Shown: positions 1 through 13,300 of the stretch, piece by piece | Numbering within the stretch: position 1 is the stretch's first letter | Layout: the number at the start of each line of letters is the position of its first letter | Source: Cryptomeria japonica | Lineage: Eukaryota; Streptophyta; Pinopsida; Cupressales; Cupressaceae | Reading direction: 5' to 3' | Length of the DNA: 64,000 nt | Assembly: GCF_030272615.1 (NCBI RefSeq) | Contig: NC_081415.1 | Location: forward strand, 263,116,925-263,180,924 | The notes under the pieces: generated by a model | The model's input: only the letters and a program-made list of their open reading frames with translations | Databases searched by the model: none | What the model was told of the DNA's origin: nothing | Translations under genes and position numbers: made by a program

Positions 1-124
1 GCATTGCTCCTAGAACTAGATCAACATGAAAATCTAGGTCTTGTCTAGGCAACATACTAGGTATCACACTCAAAGAACATCTACACACTCTTGGAAAGGG
101 TGTGATTATCAAGGGGCACCTCAT
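1..124. other. Flank of the chromovirus insertion
   Basis: No gene is visible. The last five bases (ctcat, 120-124) are the left copy of the target-site duplication of the Gypsy element that follows. The same five bases recur at 8057-8061, so this stretch and 8062 onward were once contiguous. The joined sequence probably belongs to the internal 3' part of an old Tat-type element (see 8062-9006), which is inference. Confidence 0.6.
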
Positions 125-1745
125 TGATGGGGTTCACCTAGTTTGCTAACACTTCACCTAGTTGGTTTTGCTCAATTCCACCAACTCTTCAGGCCTAGTT
201 GCACTCTAGACCTCCAAGTCTTTCTCAATCACTTCTAGGGCTTGCTTCTTAACCATTCCAAGGTGTTTGCTTCAAGTGTTTTAGCTAGGAACCCTACCAA
301 TTCACAATGCTTCCCATGTGCTCATTATGGTTGTCTTGGCTTCTACTTGTCAAATTGACCTCCAATTGTTGTGAGTAGATGCAGACGTGTGGAGATGGCT
401 ACTAACATGTTTTGAATGCCTTTTGAGTCCATTTGAGGTTTGCAATCATTAGCTTTCTTACCGATTTCAATATTTTGCCTAGAAAAGGGTTACAAGGAAT
501 TAGCCCTATTAGGCCTCCAAAATCCGGTTTTCTAGGGCTTGAGTGAAAATGGTCCAAAAGACCCCATAGAAAGTTTGTATTTTCTTCAATGACTCATCTA
601 ACCTCAAGTGATTTTTGTGGTTTGGGCTCCTTACTCCACCATACAATGTCCTAACCCCAAAATGAGGGTTTTGAAGGGTTTCTAGGCCTTCTAACCAACA
701 ATGACTGGTCAAGTTGGTGTTTGGGAATCAAATGATTTTGTCAAGGCTTCTCCTTGCATTGGAAAATTTGTTCTAAATTCATGTACCCCTCCAAAATATT
801 AGATGGTGGTTTGGCATTCACCCTTGCACTTTGCACTTCAATTTCACCTTGTTTCCTCTAGCTGGGTTGCTCCAAAACTCACCTAGAACAAGGTGACAAC
901 CATATTGAAAATCATCTCCAGCACTTGTCCCTACATATGTACACTTTACAAGTGGTTTCCCTTCATTTCCCAATATTCCATGATGGTAGCACGTGTGGAA
1001 TTCATGGGGTAACCATTTTACATAAAACTGCTATACAAGCCAAAACTGGTTGTGTGCAAACCAAAACAAGAAAACACTAATGGAAACTATCTACAAAGCT
1101 TGAAATGGAACTAAAAACTCTGTAACACACCAAAGAAACTCAATCCATTTCTGGATTAATGGATTCAATCCATTTTACATTTACAAAAATGAACAAAACA
1201 AGCCAAAATGCTGCCAACTAGTCTGAAAATGAGTAGTTTCAGATTGTTGAAGTTACAAAACCAAGTCTCCAAACTTGGTAATCATGCAAGAGGTGGTTCT
1301 TATATCACTTCCCGCGTGTGGAGTCTTTCTATGGCGTTGGACAATCCCTAACTCCATCGCTAATCAAATTAGGACAAAAGTTGTCATGACAACTTTTTGC
1401 AACTTTGCACTTTTTCACTTTTTGGCCTTCTCAACCTATGAGGCCTATTCTAAGTCATCACACATGACTTTTAAAACATGTCTAAGACTAATTTAACCCT
1501 CCCTATTTCCTATACCAATTTTTGACACTTTTGACAATCAAGAAGGTCAACTACTAACTCAAACCACTGCCTAGGTACAAAATGCAAACCTAGGAAGATC
1601 TAACTCAAAATAGGCTTACATTTCACTCATCACACTCACTCTTGGACCCTCCTAGAGTCCTTATTCAATACCTGACTTGGCTAGGGTCACTACAAGCCAA
1701 AGTGAGAAAAATCTCCAAGCCTAAGTCCTAGGTGCTCCTGCACCA
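125..1745 (-). repeat. 3' LTR of the chromovirus
   Basis: This 1621 bp repeat is matched along its whole length by 6445-8056. By eye the pair differ by a few percent, including a short indel in the stretch around 330-345. Since this is a minus-strand element, the left copy is the 3' LTR. Its minus-strand start contains the small inverted repeat ggtgc/gcacc. Small open frames inside it are not genes. Confidence 0.93.
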
Positions 1746-1757
1746 TTCTCCCAAACA
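1746..1757 (-). other. Polypurine tract of the chromovirus
   Basis: On the minus strand this reads GTTTGGGAGAA immediately before the 3' LTR, the expected position and composition for the plus-strand primer of reverse transcription. Confidence 0.75.
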
Positions 1758-1765
1758 AAAGAAAA

Positions 1766-4700
1766 TCATGTCACGTCCTTGGGAATCATATTTTGATCAA
1801 TGCCTAGCTTGTTAAACATCATCTCAAGCACCCATGTAGCTTCAGCATCATCCATACCCTACCATTTGATTAGGTGCTCCCAATAGGTTTGATGCCTTGT
1901 CTTCTTGGCGATCCTTGAACTTAACACCTTCTCGGCCTTTGCAATTGGTTTGGTTGGTAACTGAAGGTTGTTCACATCATCTGATACCTTTGAGTGACTA
2001 CAATCTAAACTTTGAATTGGTCCCTTATAGGCAACTAAGTCTGCTATGTTGAAAACTGGTGATAATCCTATGTCACTAGGTAGATCCACCTTGTATGCAT
2101 TTTCTCCATACTTGGCTAGAATGGCACATGGACCTATCCTTCTCATTTTCAACTTGTTAGGCACTCCTTGTTGTAGCCTTGCTTTGTTTAGGTGCACCAT
2201 GACAAGATATCCCACTTCAAATTGGAGGTTCTTCCTTCTTTCATCAACTTTTTGTTTGATTTTGTTTGTGTTCTCCGTCAAGGCTTGCTTGACTGATTCA
2301 TGTACCTCCTTCATTGATTGAGAAAAGTCTTCTGCATATCCACTTCTTGTTGCTACACTACCTAAGTTTCTCAACTCCAAAATACCTCTTGGGTGCACAC
2401 CATAGACCACCTCAAAAGGGCTCTTATCAGTAGTCCTATTCATGGTGTCATTATATGCATATTCATCTTGTGAGAGTACTTGATCCCATGTCTGACCATA
2501 TTCTTTGGTAAGTCACCTCAATAAGTTTCTCAGGCTTCTATTCACCACTTTGGTCTACCCATCTGTTTGAGGATGGTAGGCTGATCCAAAAGAGAGGTTG
2601 GTGCCAATGTTTTGCCAAAGTGTCTTCCAAAAATGACTCATGAACTTTGATTCCCTATCTAAAACAATTCTCATGGGTAAACCATGTATCCTTACTACCT
2701 CTTTGAAAAACAAATGAGCTATTTAGCATGCATCATGAGTAGTCTTGCAAGGCACAAAGTGAGCCATTTTACTAAATCTGTCCACAATGACATAAATGTT
2801 GTCAAATCCCTACTTTGTCCTTGGTAAACCTACTACAAAGTCCATACTAATGCATTCCCAAGGTCTATTTGGTATGGGAAGAGGTTGGTATAAACCGACA
2901 TTTGAAGAAGTACCTTTGGCCTTTTGGCAAACTATGCAAGTCTCCACATACATTTTCACATCTTGATTCATCCTTGGCCAATAGTAATACCTTTGAACCA
3001 TCTCTTGAGTCTTATTGACTCCAAAATGTCCACTAAGGTTTCCAGTATGCTTCTCTTGTATGAGGTTTTATCTCATTGAGCCTCTAGGCACACAAAGCTG
3101 CCCACCTCTAAACAATAGTCCATTTTGCAAAGTAAAATCAGAATACTCACTATGGAAGTGATTTTGATACTCCTTACACACCTTGTAGGCATTTGAGAAT
3201 TCTTCATCCTCCGGGTATAAGTCTCTAAAACCGTCAACACCTATGCTCCTCAATTGGATTTCTTGGACTGTCAAAAGTCTCTTGCTTAATGCATCAGCTG
3301 CCTGGTTTAACTGCCCTTTCTTGTGCTTAATGGTGAATGTGTAGGCCTGCATGTACTCCACCCATTTCATGTGTTTATGACTGATTTTGTCTTGTGAATT
3401 TACAAAACTCAATGCTTGGTTGTCCGTATAGACTACAAATTCCTTAGGAAGGAGATAACGTCTCCACTTCCTCAAAGCCTGCACTAAAGCATATAACTCA
3501 AGATCATAAGAGGAGTATTTTCTCTTGGCATCACTTAACTTATCACTATGGAAGGCTACTGGTCTTTCTTCTTGGCTTAGGAAAGCACCTACTGCAACAT
3601 TGCTTGCATCATATTCCACTATGAAAAGTTTCTCAAAACTAGGCAACACTAGCACTGGTTGAGTAGCTATCTTCTCCTTCAAGGTTTCAAAACCTTTGTT
3701 TGCTTGTTCACTCCACTGAAACTTTGCCTTCATTCCACTTCTAATGGTGTCTAACATTGGTGCACATATAGCACTGAATTTCCTAATGAACTTCCTGTAG
3801 TACTGAGCTAGTCCATGGAAGCTTCTCACCTCTGTTGCTGACTTAGGAGTAGGCCAATTTACAATGGCTTCAACCTTGCTGGGATCCATCTTGAGGTTTC
3901 CTTGAGACAACACAAACCCAAGGTAAACCAACTCCTACTTAAAAAACTCACACTTATCCAAGTTCATGGTTAGCTTTTCATCATACAATCTTTGTAATAC
4001 ATCTTGCAAATGATTAATATGATCTGCCCTATCCTTACTCAAAATGAGAATATCATCTAGATATACCACCACAAATTTACCTATGAAGTCCTTCATCACC
4101 TCATTCATGAGTCTCATGAAGGTGCTTGGAGCATTAGATAAGCCAAATGGCATTACAAGCCACTCATAGAGACCCTTTGTAGTCTTGAATGCAGTTTTCC
4201 ATTCATCACCCTCCTTAATCCTAATTTGGTGATATCCACTTTTAAGGTCAATCTTGGTAAAATACTTGGCTTCTCCTAAACAATCCATTAGGTTTTCTAT
4301 TCTAGGAATTTGGAACCTATATCTGATGGTGATCCTATTTATAGCTCTAGAATCAGTACACAATCTCCAAGTACCACCTTTCTTTGGGGTTGATACGGTA
4401 GGGACAACACAAGGGCTAATGCTTTTCCTAATTAGGCCTTGGTCTAAGAGCTCTTGGATTTTCTTGGCAATCTCAACATTTTGTTGGGGAGTCATTTTAT
4501 AAGCTGTCTTATAAGGCAAGGATGTTCCAGGAATGAAGTATATTTGATGGCTTATGGTTCTTTTAGGAGATAAGGTGGCTGGCTGTCCATCACTTACTAT
4601 GCCTTTGAATTTATTCAACAAATCTTGCACCTGTATTGGCAAATCTGGCTGCTCTTTCTTGTCTTCCTCTTTGGGCTTCATTACTAGTGCAAACCCTATA

Positions 4701-6403
4701 CCTTCACCTTCCTCAAGTGTCTTCAAGAACTATTTTTCACTCACCAAAAGAGCATTAGGACCTGCTGCCCTCTTTTCACCTTCCTCAAGGATAGATTGAA
4801 TCTTGAATGTGACTCCATCTTTCTTGAATGAGTATGCATTCTTGGCTCCATCATGAATAGCTTGTCTATCAAATTGCCATGGTCTTCCCAATAGAAGATG
4901 GCATGCATCCATGGGTAGGACATCACATAACACCTTGTCCTTATACCTCCCAATGGTAAAATCCACCCATTCTTGCTCATTGACTAGGAAATGTTGGCCT
5001 TTGTTCAACCAAGCGACTCTATAAGGGTTGTTATGAGGTATCCTTTGCAATTTGAGCTTACTCACTACCTCTTTTGACACAATGTTGTCTGTTGACCCTG
5101 AATCAATGATCACTTTACAAAATTTGTCCATAATCTTGCATTTGATCCTAAATAAGGACCTTCTTTGGCTTGGCTCTTCTCTAACCACTTCTTTGATCAA
5201 ATTTCTCCTTATCATCAAGTTGTCACCTACCTCTAACTCTAGGGCAACCTCTAAAGTCTTTCTGCTTGAAGTCTCTTCTTGAAGATAGTTCATTCTTCTT
5301 TCACCACCTTGTGATGATGATCCCTTCTCTGGATACCTATATGTTGGATGACCAAGTTGGTTGGAATGGTAACACTTCATTGTTGCAAAGTATGAGGAAC
5401 CTCTACCTTGGCCACTAGATCTTCCTCTGAAACCACTGTTGGACCCCCTTCCTTTATTGAATCATCCTTTACTAGTGCCACTCTCTTGATGCTCAGTGAT
5501 TTTAGACTCTCCTTGCATTCTTTGTTCAGAACTTCTTCCTCCAAAGCCTCCCCTATGGCCTCTATTGTCATTTCCTCTACCTTTGCCCCTATTGCTACTT
5601 GAGTCATGCCTTCTTTTCAGTTTTTTTTCCACCTTAAGGGCAAGTTGATAGGTTTGATGGACTATTTTTGAGCTCATTAGACTGATTTCTTCTTGGATTT
5701 TCCACCGTAGACCATTTAGGTACCTAGCGACCTTGAGACTCTGTTCTTCCACCACATGAGATCTCAGGCTAAGTTTGTGAAACTCCTCCGTATAGGTACT
5801 GATATCAAGGTCTTTTTGTCTTAAGTTTTGCCTCTTCCTATGAATTTGTACTTCATATTCATCAAGGAGATAAACTTCTTTGATTTTGACTAACATCCCT
5901 TTCCAAGAAGAGATGGGTGCTTTGCCCATTTTCTTCCTCTCATTTTGCACAAATTTCCACCATGTGAGAGCATCTCCTCTCATCCTTGACTTGGCCACCT
6001 TGACTCTTTGGGCTTCAGTTATGCCTTCACATTCAAAATGGTTCTCCATGCCTTTTATCCATTCTAGGACCACTTTTGCCTCCATCTTACCAGTGAACAA
6101 TGGCAATCCTTCTAGTGATTTCCCACTTAAGGCCTTCAATGCCTTCAGGAAAGGTTCTTGTTCTAGGATAGGGTCAGGTTTAGGTACTTTGTCAATCTCT
6201 GACACTTCTTTACCCTTCCATTCTGCTCCTTCTACCTTTACCAACACTTCATCTGCCTTGGTTTCTACCTCACCAAGTTTACTCTCCAATTCTAGCAACT
6301 TCTCCTTCAGGAGTATTTTCTCTTCCCCCTGATCATCCACTTTCTTTGCCAACTCTGCATTGGTCACCATGTTGTTATCTCCTATAGATTTCACTGAGGA
6401 CAT
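1766..6403 (-). pseudogene. Gag-pol polyprotein of the chromovirus, nine premature stops
   Basis: The frame runs about 1546 codons from the ATG at 6403 to a TGA at 1766-1768 and never shifts. In order: a gag domain (6403-~5465), a zinc knuckle reduced to CYHSNQLGH with its second Cys replaced by His (near 5370), an aspartic protease with DSG (5102-5104), reverse transcriptase with YLDD (4052-4063), RNase H (YTDNQ near 3420), an integrase zinc-binding region (CIVCQKAK near 2920), an integrase core and a chromodomain-like end (EATWVLE near 1825). Premature stops lie at 5462, 4730, 3935, 3068, 2810, 2723, 2555, 2513 and 1859 (lowest base of each codon). The third acidic residue of the integrase triad is Lys (codon 2549-2551). 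The family copies the element's RNA and inserts the DNA; this copy cannot. Confidence 0.93.
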
Positions 6404-6427
6404 CTACTCACCTACCCCAAATCTTAT

Positions 6428-6441
6428 AGCCTCTGATACCA
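6428..6441 (-). other. Primer binding site (initiator Met tRNA)
   Basis: On the minus strand this reads TGGTATCAGAGGCT, three bases inside the 5' LTR. It matches the usual plant initiator-Met primer site TGGTATCAGAGC with one difference. It fixes the orientation of the element. Confidence 0.88.
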
Positions 6442-6444
6442 ATT

Positions 6445-8056
6445 TGATGGGGTTCACCTAGTTTGCTAACACTTCACCTAGTTGGTGTTTCTCAATTCCA
6501 CCAACTCTCTAGGCCTAATTGCACTCTAGACCTCCAATTCCTTCTCAATCACTTCTAGGGCTTTCTTCTTAACCATTCCAAGGTGTTTGCTTCAAGTGTT
6601 TTAGCTAGTAACCCTACCAATTCACAATGCTTCCCATGTGCTCATTATTGGCTTCAACTTGTCAAATTGACCTCCTACTATTGTGAGTTGATGCAGAGGT
6701 GTGGAGGTGGCTACTAACATGTTTTTAATGCCTTTTGGGTCCATTTGAGGTTTGCAATCATTAGCTTTCTTACCGATTTCAATATTTTTCCTAGAAAAGG
6801 GCTACAAGGAATTAGCCCTATTAGGCCTCCAAAATCCGGTTTTCTAGGGCTTGAGTGAAAATGGTCCAAAAGACCCCATAGAAAGTTTGGATTTTCTTCA
6901 ATGACTCATCTAACCTCAAGTTAGTTTGTGGTTTGGGCTCCTTACTCTACCGTACAATTTCCTAACCCCAAAATGAGGGTTTTGAAGGTTTTCTAGGCCT
7001 TCTAACCGACAGTGACTGGTCAAGTTGGTGTTTGGGAATAAAATAATTTTTTCAAGGCTTCTCCTTGCATTGGAAACTTTTTTCTAAATTCATGTACCCC
7101 TCCAAAATATTAGATGGTGGTTTGGCATTCACCCTTGCACTTTGCACTTCAATTTCACCTTGTTTCCTCTAGCTGGGTTGCTCCAAAACTCACCTAGAAC
7201 AAGGTGACAACCATATTGAAAATCATCTCCAGCACTTGTCCCTACATATGTACACTTTACAAGTAGTTTCCCTTCATTTCCCAATATTTCGTGATGGTAG
7301 CACGTGTGGAATTCATGGGGCAACCATTTTACATAAAACTGTTGTACAAGCCAAAACTGGTTGTGTGCAAACCAAAACAAGAAAACACTAATGGAAACTA
7401 TCTACAAAGCTTGAAATGGAACTAAAAACTCTGTAACACACCAAAGAAACTCAATCCATTTCTGGATTAATGGATTCAATCCATTTTGCATTTACAAAAA
7501 TGAACAAAACAAGCCAAAATGCTGCCAACTAGTCTGAAAATGAGTAGTTTCAGATTGTTGAACTTACAAAATCAAGTCTCCAAACTTGGTAACCATGAAA
7601 GTGAGGGTTATTATATCACTTCCCATGTGTGGAGTCTTTCTAGGGCATTGGACAATCCCTAACTCCATCGCTAATCAAATTAGGACAAAAGTTGTCATGA
7701 CAACTTTTTGCAACTTTGCACTTTTTCACTGTTTGGCCTTCTCAACCTATGAGGCCTATTCTAAGTCATCACACATGACTTTTTAAACATGTCTAAGACT
7801 AATTTAACCCTCCCTATTTCCTATACCAATTTTTGACACTTTTGACCATCAAGAAGGTCAACTACCTACTCAAACCACTACCTAGGTACAAAATGCAAAC
7901 CTAGGAAGATCTAACTCAAAATAGGCTTACATTTCACTCATCACACTCACTCTTGGACCCTCCTGGAGTCCTTATTCAATACCTAACTTGGCTAGGGTCA
8001 GTACAAGCCAAAATGAGAAATATATATAAGCCTAAGTCCTAGGTGCTCCTGTACCA
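6445..8056 (-). repeat. 5' LTR of the chromovirus
   Basis: This 1612 bp repeat is the partner of 125-1745. It adjoins the primer site and so is the promoter-bearing LTR. On the minus strand a TATATATA stretch lies about 30 bases from its outer end (near 8025); the other LTR lacks it, so I do not call it the promoter. Confidence 0.93.
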
Positions 8057-8061
8057 CTCAT

Positions 8062-9006
8062 GTACCTTGCTCTCTAACTAATCACTCACAAAGATTATGA
8101 ACATTTGACATCCATTATCATTCTCTAATTCAACTACATCATAGATATCACATTAATAAAAATGTATCTATAAACTCTTATTATCATTATATGGTCACTA
8201 AACCCATAATAACACTCTATTACCTTGCAATAGAAATTGATCTTTGACCTAATGGACATCAATCAAATCAATACTAAGTATGAGCTTTTAAGATTCCAAG
8301 GGTATGATATGTATAACTCTTCTTGGTGGTGAAGTTTATAAGACCTAACTTGCAACCATGCACAAGTGAATTTTTTTCCATCTTGGCACCTATGATAGAC
8401 TCAACCAACCAATTATTTACTTACCTAGAAGGTACCACTTAACTCGACATCTTGACCTTGGTAGACCACTCTACAATAAATACAAAAGATGAATAAGGCA
8501 AATGAATAGTGGGATTTGCACTTTTGAAAGGTAAGATTCTTTATAAACCCTTATTTTGCCATGTGTCACTAATCCTTTGATATCTTCACCTAGAGGACTC
8601 TGATTCGTGTGTTGTCTAATATGTTGGAATCAAGTTTTAGTCCTCTATATTTCCAAATGCTCATTGAGTCATTTTGAACCTCATTGAGAGCATTTGTAAT
8701 CACCTATCCTTCACAATTGAAAGCAGTATACATGAAACCTTATTTGTACCTCCTAAGTAGCAAGTAGAAAGCATATAGCTACCCTTGATTTCATTATTCT
8801 TAGTAAGCATTTTAGGTGATTTATGATTTTGATTGACAAAGTGGTCTTGCAAAATGCGGTTCCTAACATTGTATTGTAGGTATTGCTATACTTCGAGTTT
8901 CATTCAACACCTTTACAAATATGTTTCTTTTTCATGAATGTTTACTTTTCTATACTTTATCTTGCATATGCATGTAATTTCATATGATCGCTAAAGTGGG
9001 GACTAA
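8062..9006 (+). other. 3' internal region of an old Tat-type element
   Basis: There is no gene. From about 8600 the sequence can be followed by eye against 61600-61893, the stretch before the 3' LTR of the Tat element: shared phrases include tatagctacc, agtaagcatt, gcggttcctaa and ctttatcttgcatatgca. A purine tract (aaagtggggac, near 8994-9004) ends it just before an LTR start. 8062-8600 shows no feature. It reads as the tail of an older relative of the 37.5 kb element. Confidence 0.6.
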
Positions 9007-9508
9007 TATATCATCGTAAATTGTACACCTCTAATTAGGGTGTCCAATTCCACACTTTTTTGGCAATCACTTATGTGTGTCTCATTTTACTATGCATTAT
9101 AGGACCATATGTATTTAATTAATAATTAGTTGAAGAATATGAGTCTATCTTAATTTAAATCTTATCACACTCTTATTTGGGCCCTTAATTCTAGGCATAC
9201 CATTTATCTTTCATCATTTTAATTAGTTTTTGTCTTTACCTATTTCAAAAACTCAAAAATAATAACACTTTTCCCATTGAAATATCATAATTCATCACGA
9301 AACTTGCATTTTCGAGAATTAGATCCTATAGTCTAATGACCCTAAAAAATCAGACCTATTTTTTTGGGACAAATTTGGCCCAAGCTCCATTGTTGAGTGC
9401 ATTTTGGCTAAATTTTCAAGAGGTTATAGGGTCAATCTTACAATTTTCAAAACTATCTCGATGTAAAAAAATAACATTTCTAGGTTGGCCATTTCATCCA
9501 ATTAAATT
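9007..9508 (+). repeat. 3' LTR of the old Tat relic, first part
   Basis: It begins TATATCATCG, like TATAGCATCG at 61894, and then shares ttgtacacc, attccacac, gggccctt and ctaatgaccctaaaaa with the two LTRs at 37520 and 61894. It is much more diverged than those two are from each other. The Copia element is inserted at its right end; the last five bases aaatt are the target duplication. Confidence 0.6.
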
Positions 9509-10148
9509 TGTGAGATTCTGTGAGAAGCGAGAATCGAGCCAAGATCTGATGTTAGTCGTAGATCACATGCAACTCCTCACACAATGGATGATCGAAGATC
9601 AAAATAGTTGAATGAAGATAATTTCAATATGAGAGAGAAATAGAGACAAAGAGGAGAATTTGGAGAAGACTCTCACCGAGTTATCACTCCACTAACTTAA
9701 CTAGTGAAGGTGAGAGTATAGTGCTTCTATATAGAAAAATATAAGCATATACATCCAAGGGGTGCATTAACTCCTATTCCCCATAAAAAGTGGGAGGTTT
9801 TACCTTCTTGGTAAATGCCAAAACATGTGGCATAGCCTCCTTACATGAAGACAAAAAAGGAGTTGAGAAAGTTGGCACATAAGGCCAAAAGAGAGTGTGA
9901 AACCCAACTACACCATAACCCACTTAGGAAATGACAAAATAGTGGTTATGAGAGGTGGCACAACAAGCCAAAAGAGGGTGTGTAACTCAACTACCCATGT
10001 GAGGTGGAGAGTTACACATGTAGCTGAAGTATTTCACCACGTGTCCTCATATAAACCACTCCTATTAACCTAAGCAAGCTTAAATAATATATGTGTAGGA
10101 AAAATAAATACCCCCTAACATAAGGAAAATAAAAAACCTACACTAACA
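9509..10148 (-). repeat. 3' LTR of the Copia element
   Basis: This 640 bp copy is the partner of 15456-16096. A TATA-like ctatatag lies at 9727-9734; on the minus strand it reads CTATATAG. Confidence 0.95.
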
Positions 10149-10160
10149 CCCCCCCTTAAG
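10149..10160 (-). other. Polypurine tract of the Copia element
   Basis: On the minus strand a run of seven G preceded by AA lies directly against the 3' LTR, the expected place for the plus-strand primer. Confidence 0.8.
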
Positions 10161-10351
10161 CATAGCTTAGGTGGGTGAAAATATGGGTCCCGACAAATGC
10201 AACCATGTTAGGTACCCATGTACATAGATAGCCCCCCCAAAAGAACAAGCCCCCCCATAAGAGGAATAGCCCCCCCCTAAATAAGGAGAGAAAGAAAGGA
10301 GGACTAAGAAGTCCCTCCTGAGGTAGACACCTATCGTATCCCAAGCAGAGA

Positions 10352-13300
10352 TCACAAATGAAGGAACTTGCTTTCGGTGAAGGGTTTGGTGAAGATGTCC
10401 GTAGTTTGCTCCATTGTAGAACAATACTTAAGATCAATGATGCCTTCCTGAATGAGCTCCCGAATATAGTGCATATGTATCTCAATGTGTTTCATCCTCT
10501 GGTGATGAACTGGATTTCTTGAGATCTGTATAGCACTTTGATTATCACAAAAGATGATAGTAGGCTTCCTAACTGGAATACCAAACTCAGTGAGAATATT
10601 CTGAAGCCAATTTGCCTCAGTGGTGGCATTAACTACCCCTTGATACTCAGCCTCTATTGATGAAAGAGCAATTGTAGACTGCTTCTTACTCGACCAACGA
10701 ATTGGACCAGAACCAAGTGAGAAGAAATACCCTGAAGTGGATTTGCGATCTTGAGAATCACCCTCCTAATCTGAATCCGTATATCCCACCAAGTCAATAT
10801 CCATGCCTACTACATACTGAATTCCATAATTGCGAGTACCTTGAATGTAGTGGAGAATCTTCTTAGCTACTTTCCAATGCAACTCATGTGGCTCCTGCAT
10901 GAATCTAGAGACCATGCCCACCACATATGAAATGTCAGGTCTCGTATGAGTCAAGTAGATGAGGCTCCCAACAATTTGTCGATATAAAGTGCTATCAACC
11001 AAGGGTGAAGAGTACTTAGCCTCAAGTTTGACCCCAGACAAAAAAGGAGTAGGTGCAGGCTTACAGTCTGCCATGCGAAATCTAGAGAGCATATCGAGTG
11101 CATACTTGGGTTGTCCAAGGAAGATGCCTGAAGAAGATTGAGTAATCTCAATTCCCAACAAGTAATGTAGAAGACCCAAGTCTGACATCATAAATCTATC
11201 ATGTAGAGCAGTTTTCACTACCTTGATGGTGGATGAGTGACTCCCTATGATCAATAAGTCATCAACATAGAGAACTAGAAATGTGAGAGTATCATCCTGG
11301 TGCAGAATGTAGACGTTAGGATCAAAATGGCATCGAGTAAAACCAACTGTTAGAAGGAAGGAGTCCATCTTGGCATACCAAGCTCGAGGAGCTTGTTTGA
11401 GGTCATAGAGAGACTTTCAAAGTCGACACACAAGTGAAGGATCTTGAACAAACCCTTGTGGCTGCACCATGTAGATTTCCTCGTGAAGATCACCATGAAG
11501 AAATGCACTCTTGACATCCATTTGATGAAATTCCCAACAATGGGTTGCAGCAATAGCAAGGACAAGCTAGATGGAATTCATCTTAGCAACTGGAGCAAAA
11601 GTCTTAGAGTAATCAACCCCTGGAACTTGGGAAAAGCCTTTTGCTACCAAGCGAGCCTTATACTTATCAACCGACCCATCCACTACAAATTTTGTTCAAT
11701 AGATACACTTGCATCAAACAAGTTTCCTTCCCTTAGGAAGAGGAATTAAATCCCATGTGTGATTCCTTTCCAAGGAATTAAACTCTTCTTGCATTGTAGC
11801 ATCCCATTCGGGAACACCTGTAGCTTCTTGAAAAGACTATGGATCAGAAGCCGAAGCAATGAAGAGATGTGGAGCTTGCTGAAATTGTGACCTAGTTCTT
11901 CTAGAATCTGATGGATCACCAAGCCAATCTCCTACTGACTCAAAAGTTTGTCGAGCCCAAAGAGGCACTGAATTTGGAGAGTCTGGGGGAGAATCATCAA
12001 CCTCTTAAGGATGACTATGAGAAGAATGTGAATCCTCACCATCATTGTCACCATCTGAAGTGGATGAAGAAGACTTCTCAATAGGATTAGGAGGATTAAG
12101 ATCCTCAGAAGAACTGTCATCATCATGAAATGTCTCCAATGTGATAGTGGATGGAGAAGTGGTATGAGAAGAAATAGAAGAACTCTCCTCAAAATGAACA
12201 CTCCTCTCAATGAACAACTCATGTGTAGAGGGATGGAGAAGTCTATACCCTTTGACATCATCTAGATACCCAACAAATATGCAAGGCTTGCTCTGCGGAT
12301 CCATAGCCTTGCGTTTCTCTGCTGGAATGTGGGTCCATGCAAGAGAACCAAACACTCTGAAATGCTTAACTATAGGTTTCCAACTAGTCCAAGCTTGAAA
12401 AGGAGTTACCCCCTTCACAACTTTATGAGGAACTCGGTTTTGGATGCAACATGCACAATTGATCACCTCTGCCCAATACTGAGGTGCCAAAGACTTGAAG
12501 TGAATCATACAATTTGTCATCTCCTTCAAGGACCTATTCTTCCGTTCTACGACACCATTCTGCTGAGGACTATATGGAACTGTGTGCTGCATGTTGATAC
12601 CTTCTGAAGCACAAAATTGTTCAAACTGATTATTAACATATTCACCCCCATTATCTGTACACAGAATCTTGATGAACTTCCCAGATTGTTTCTCTACAAA
12701 AAATTTGAAATATAGAAAATTCTCAAATACCTCAGACTTTTGTTTGAGAAAGTAAACCCATGTAAATCTGGATAAGTCATCAATAAATGTTAAGACATAT
12801 CTAGCCCTGCTGAAAGATGGTTGTGGAAATGGTCCTGCCGAGTCACTATGTATGAACTCCAATAGTTGTGGAGCTCTCCATGCTTTTCCTTTATCATACT
12901 TCTCCTCAGGATGCTTACCAAGAATACATCCCTAGCAAACTCCATCAGAAAATCGAATAGAAGGCAACCCTGAAACCATGTCTTGTTTACTGAGTTGTTG
13001 CAAGTAACGATAGTTCAAGTGGCCAAATCGTTGATGCCACAAACAACTAATCTCATCTGCATGAGTGAGTAAAACTATCGAAGGAGAGTCAGAAACAAAG
13101 TGAGAAAACTGATATAATCTAGATTGATGATCTGCTTTTGCCACGGCAATAGTAGACCCATTATGCATTTCACTGATTACCACTGTATCTGGTGTGATCT
13201 CAACTCACTTGCTAGAACCAGTGTGAGTGATCTGATAAATGGATAGGAGATTAGTTGATAAAGATGGAACACAAAGGACATCCTTAAATGTTCCTTCACC

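Larger units (their letters stand above)
125..8056 (-). mobile_element. Complete Ty3/Gypsy chromovirus LTR retrotransposon
   Basis: The element is bounded by two LTRs (125-1745 and 6445-8056) and a perfect 5 bp duplication ctcat (120-124 and 8057-8061). Read on the minus strand the LTRs start TGGTGC/TGGTAC and end CCCCATCA. A primer site matching the initiator-Met tRNA lies next to the right LTR and a purine tract lies next to the left LTR, so transcription ran right to left. The internal region holds one gag-pol frame with gag, protease, reverse transcriptase, RNase H, integrase and a C-terminal chromodomain-like segment, the order and ending typical of chromoviruses. It is structurally complete but inactive because of nine premature stops. 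Lineage within the chromoviruses is not settled; the 1.6 kb LTRs argue against the short-LTR Reina group. Confidence 0.93.

Noticed and set aside
1275-1496. Plus-strand frame repeated at 7586-7786
   Set aside because: Both lie inside the chromovirus LTRs and simply reflect the LTR pair; no protein family is recognisable.
5880-6332. 150 residue plus-strand frame
   Set aside because: It is antisense to the chromovirus gag, which has clear gag features; codon shadow.
10156-10485. Minus-strand frame of 109 residues at the end of the Copia element
   Set aside because: It overlaps the real RNase H frame and the purine tract in another frame.
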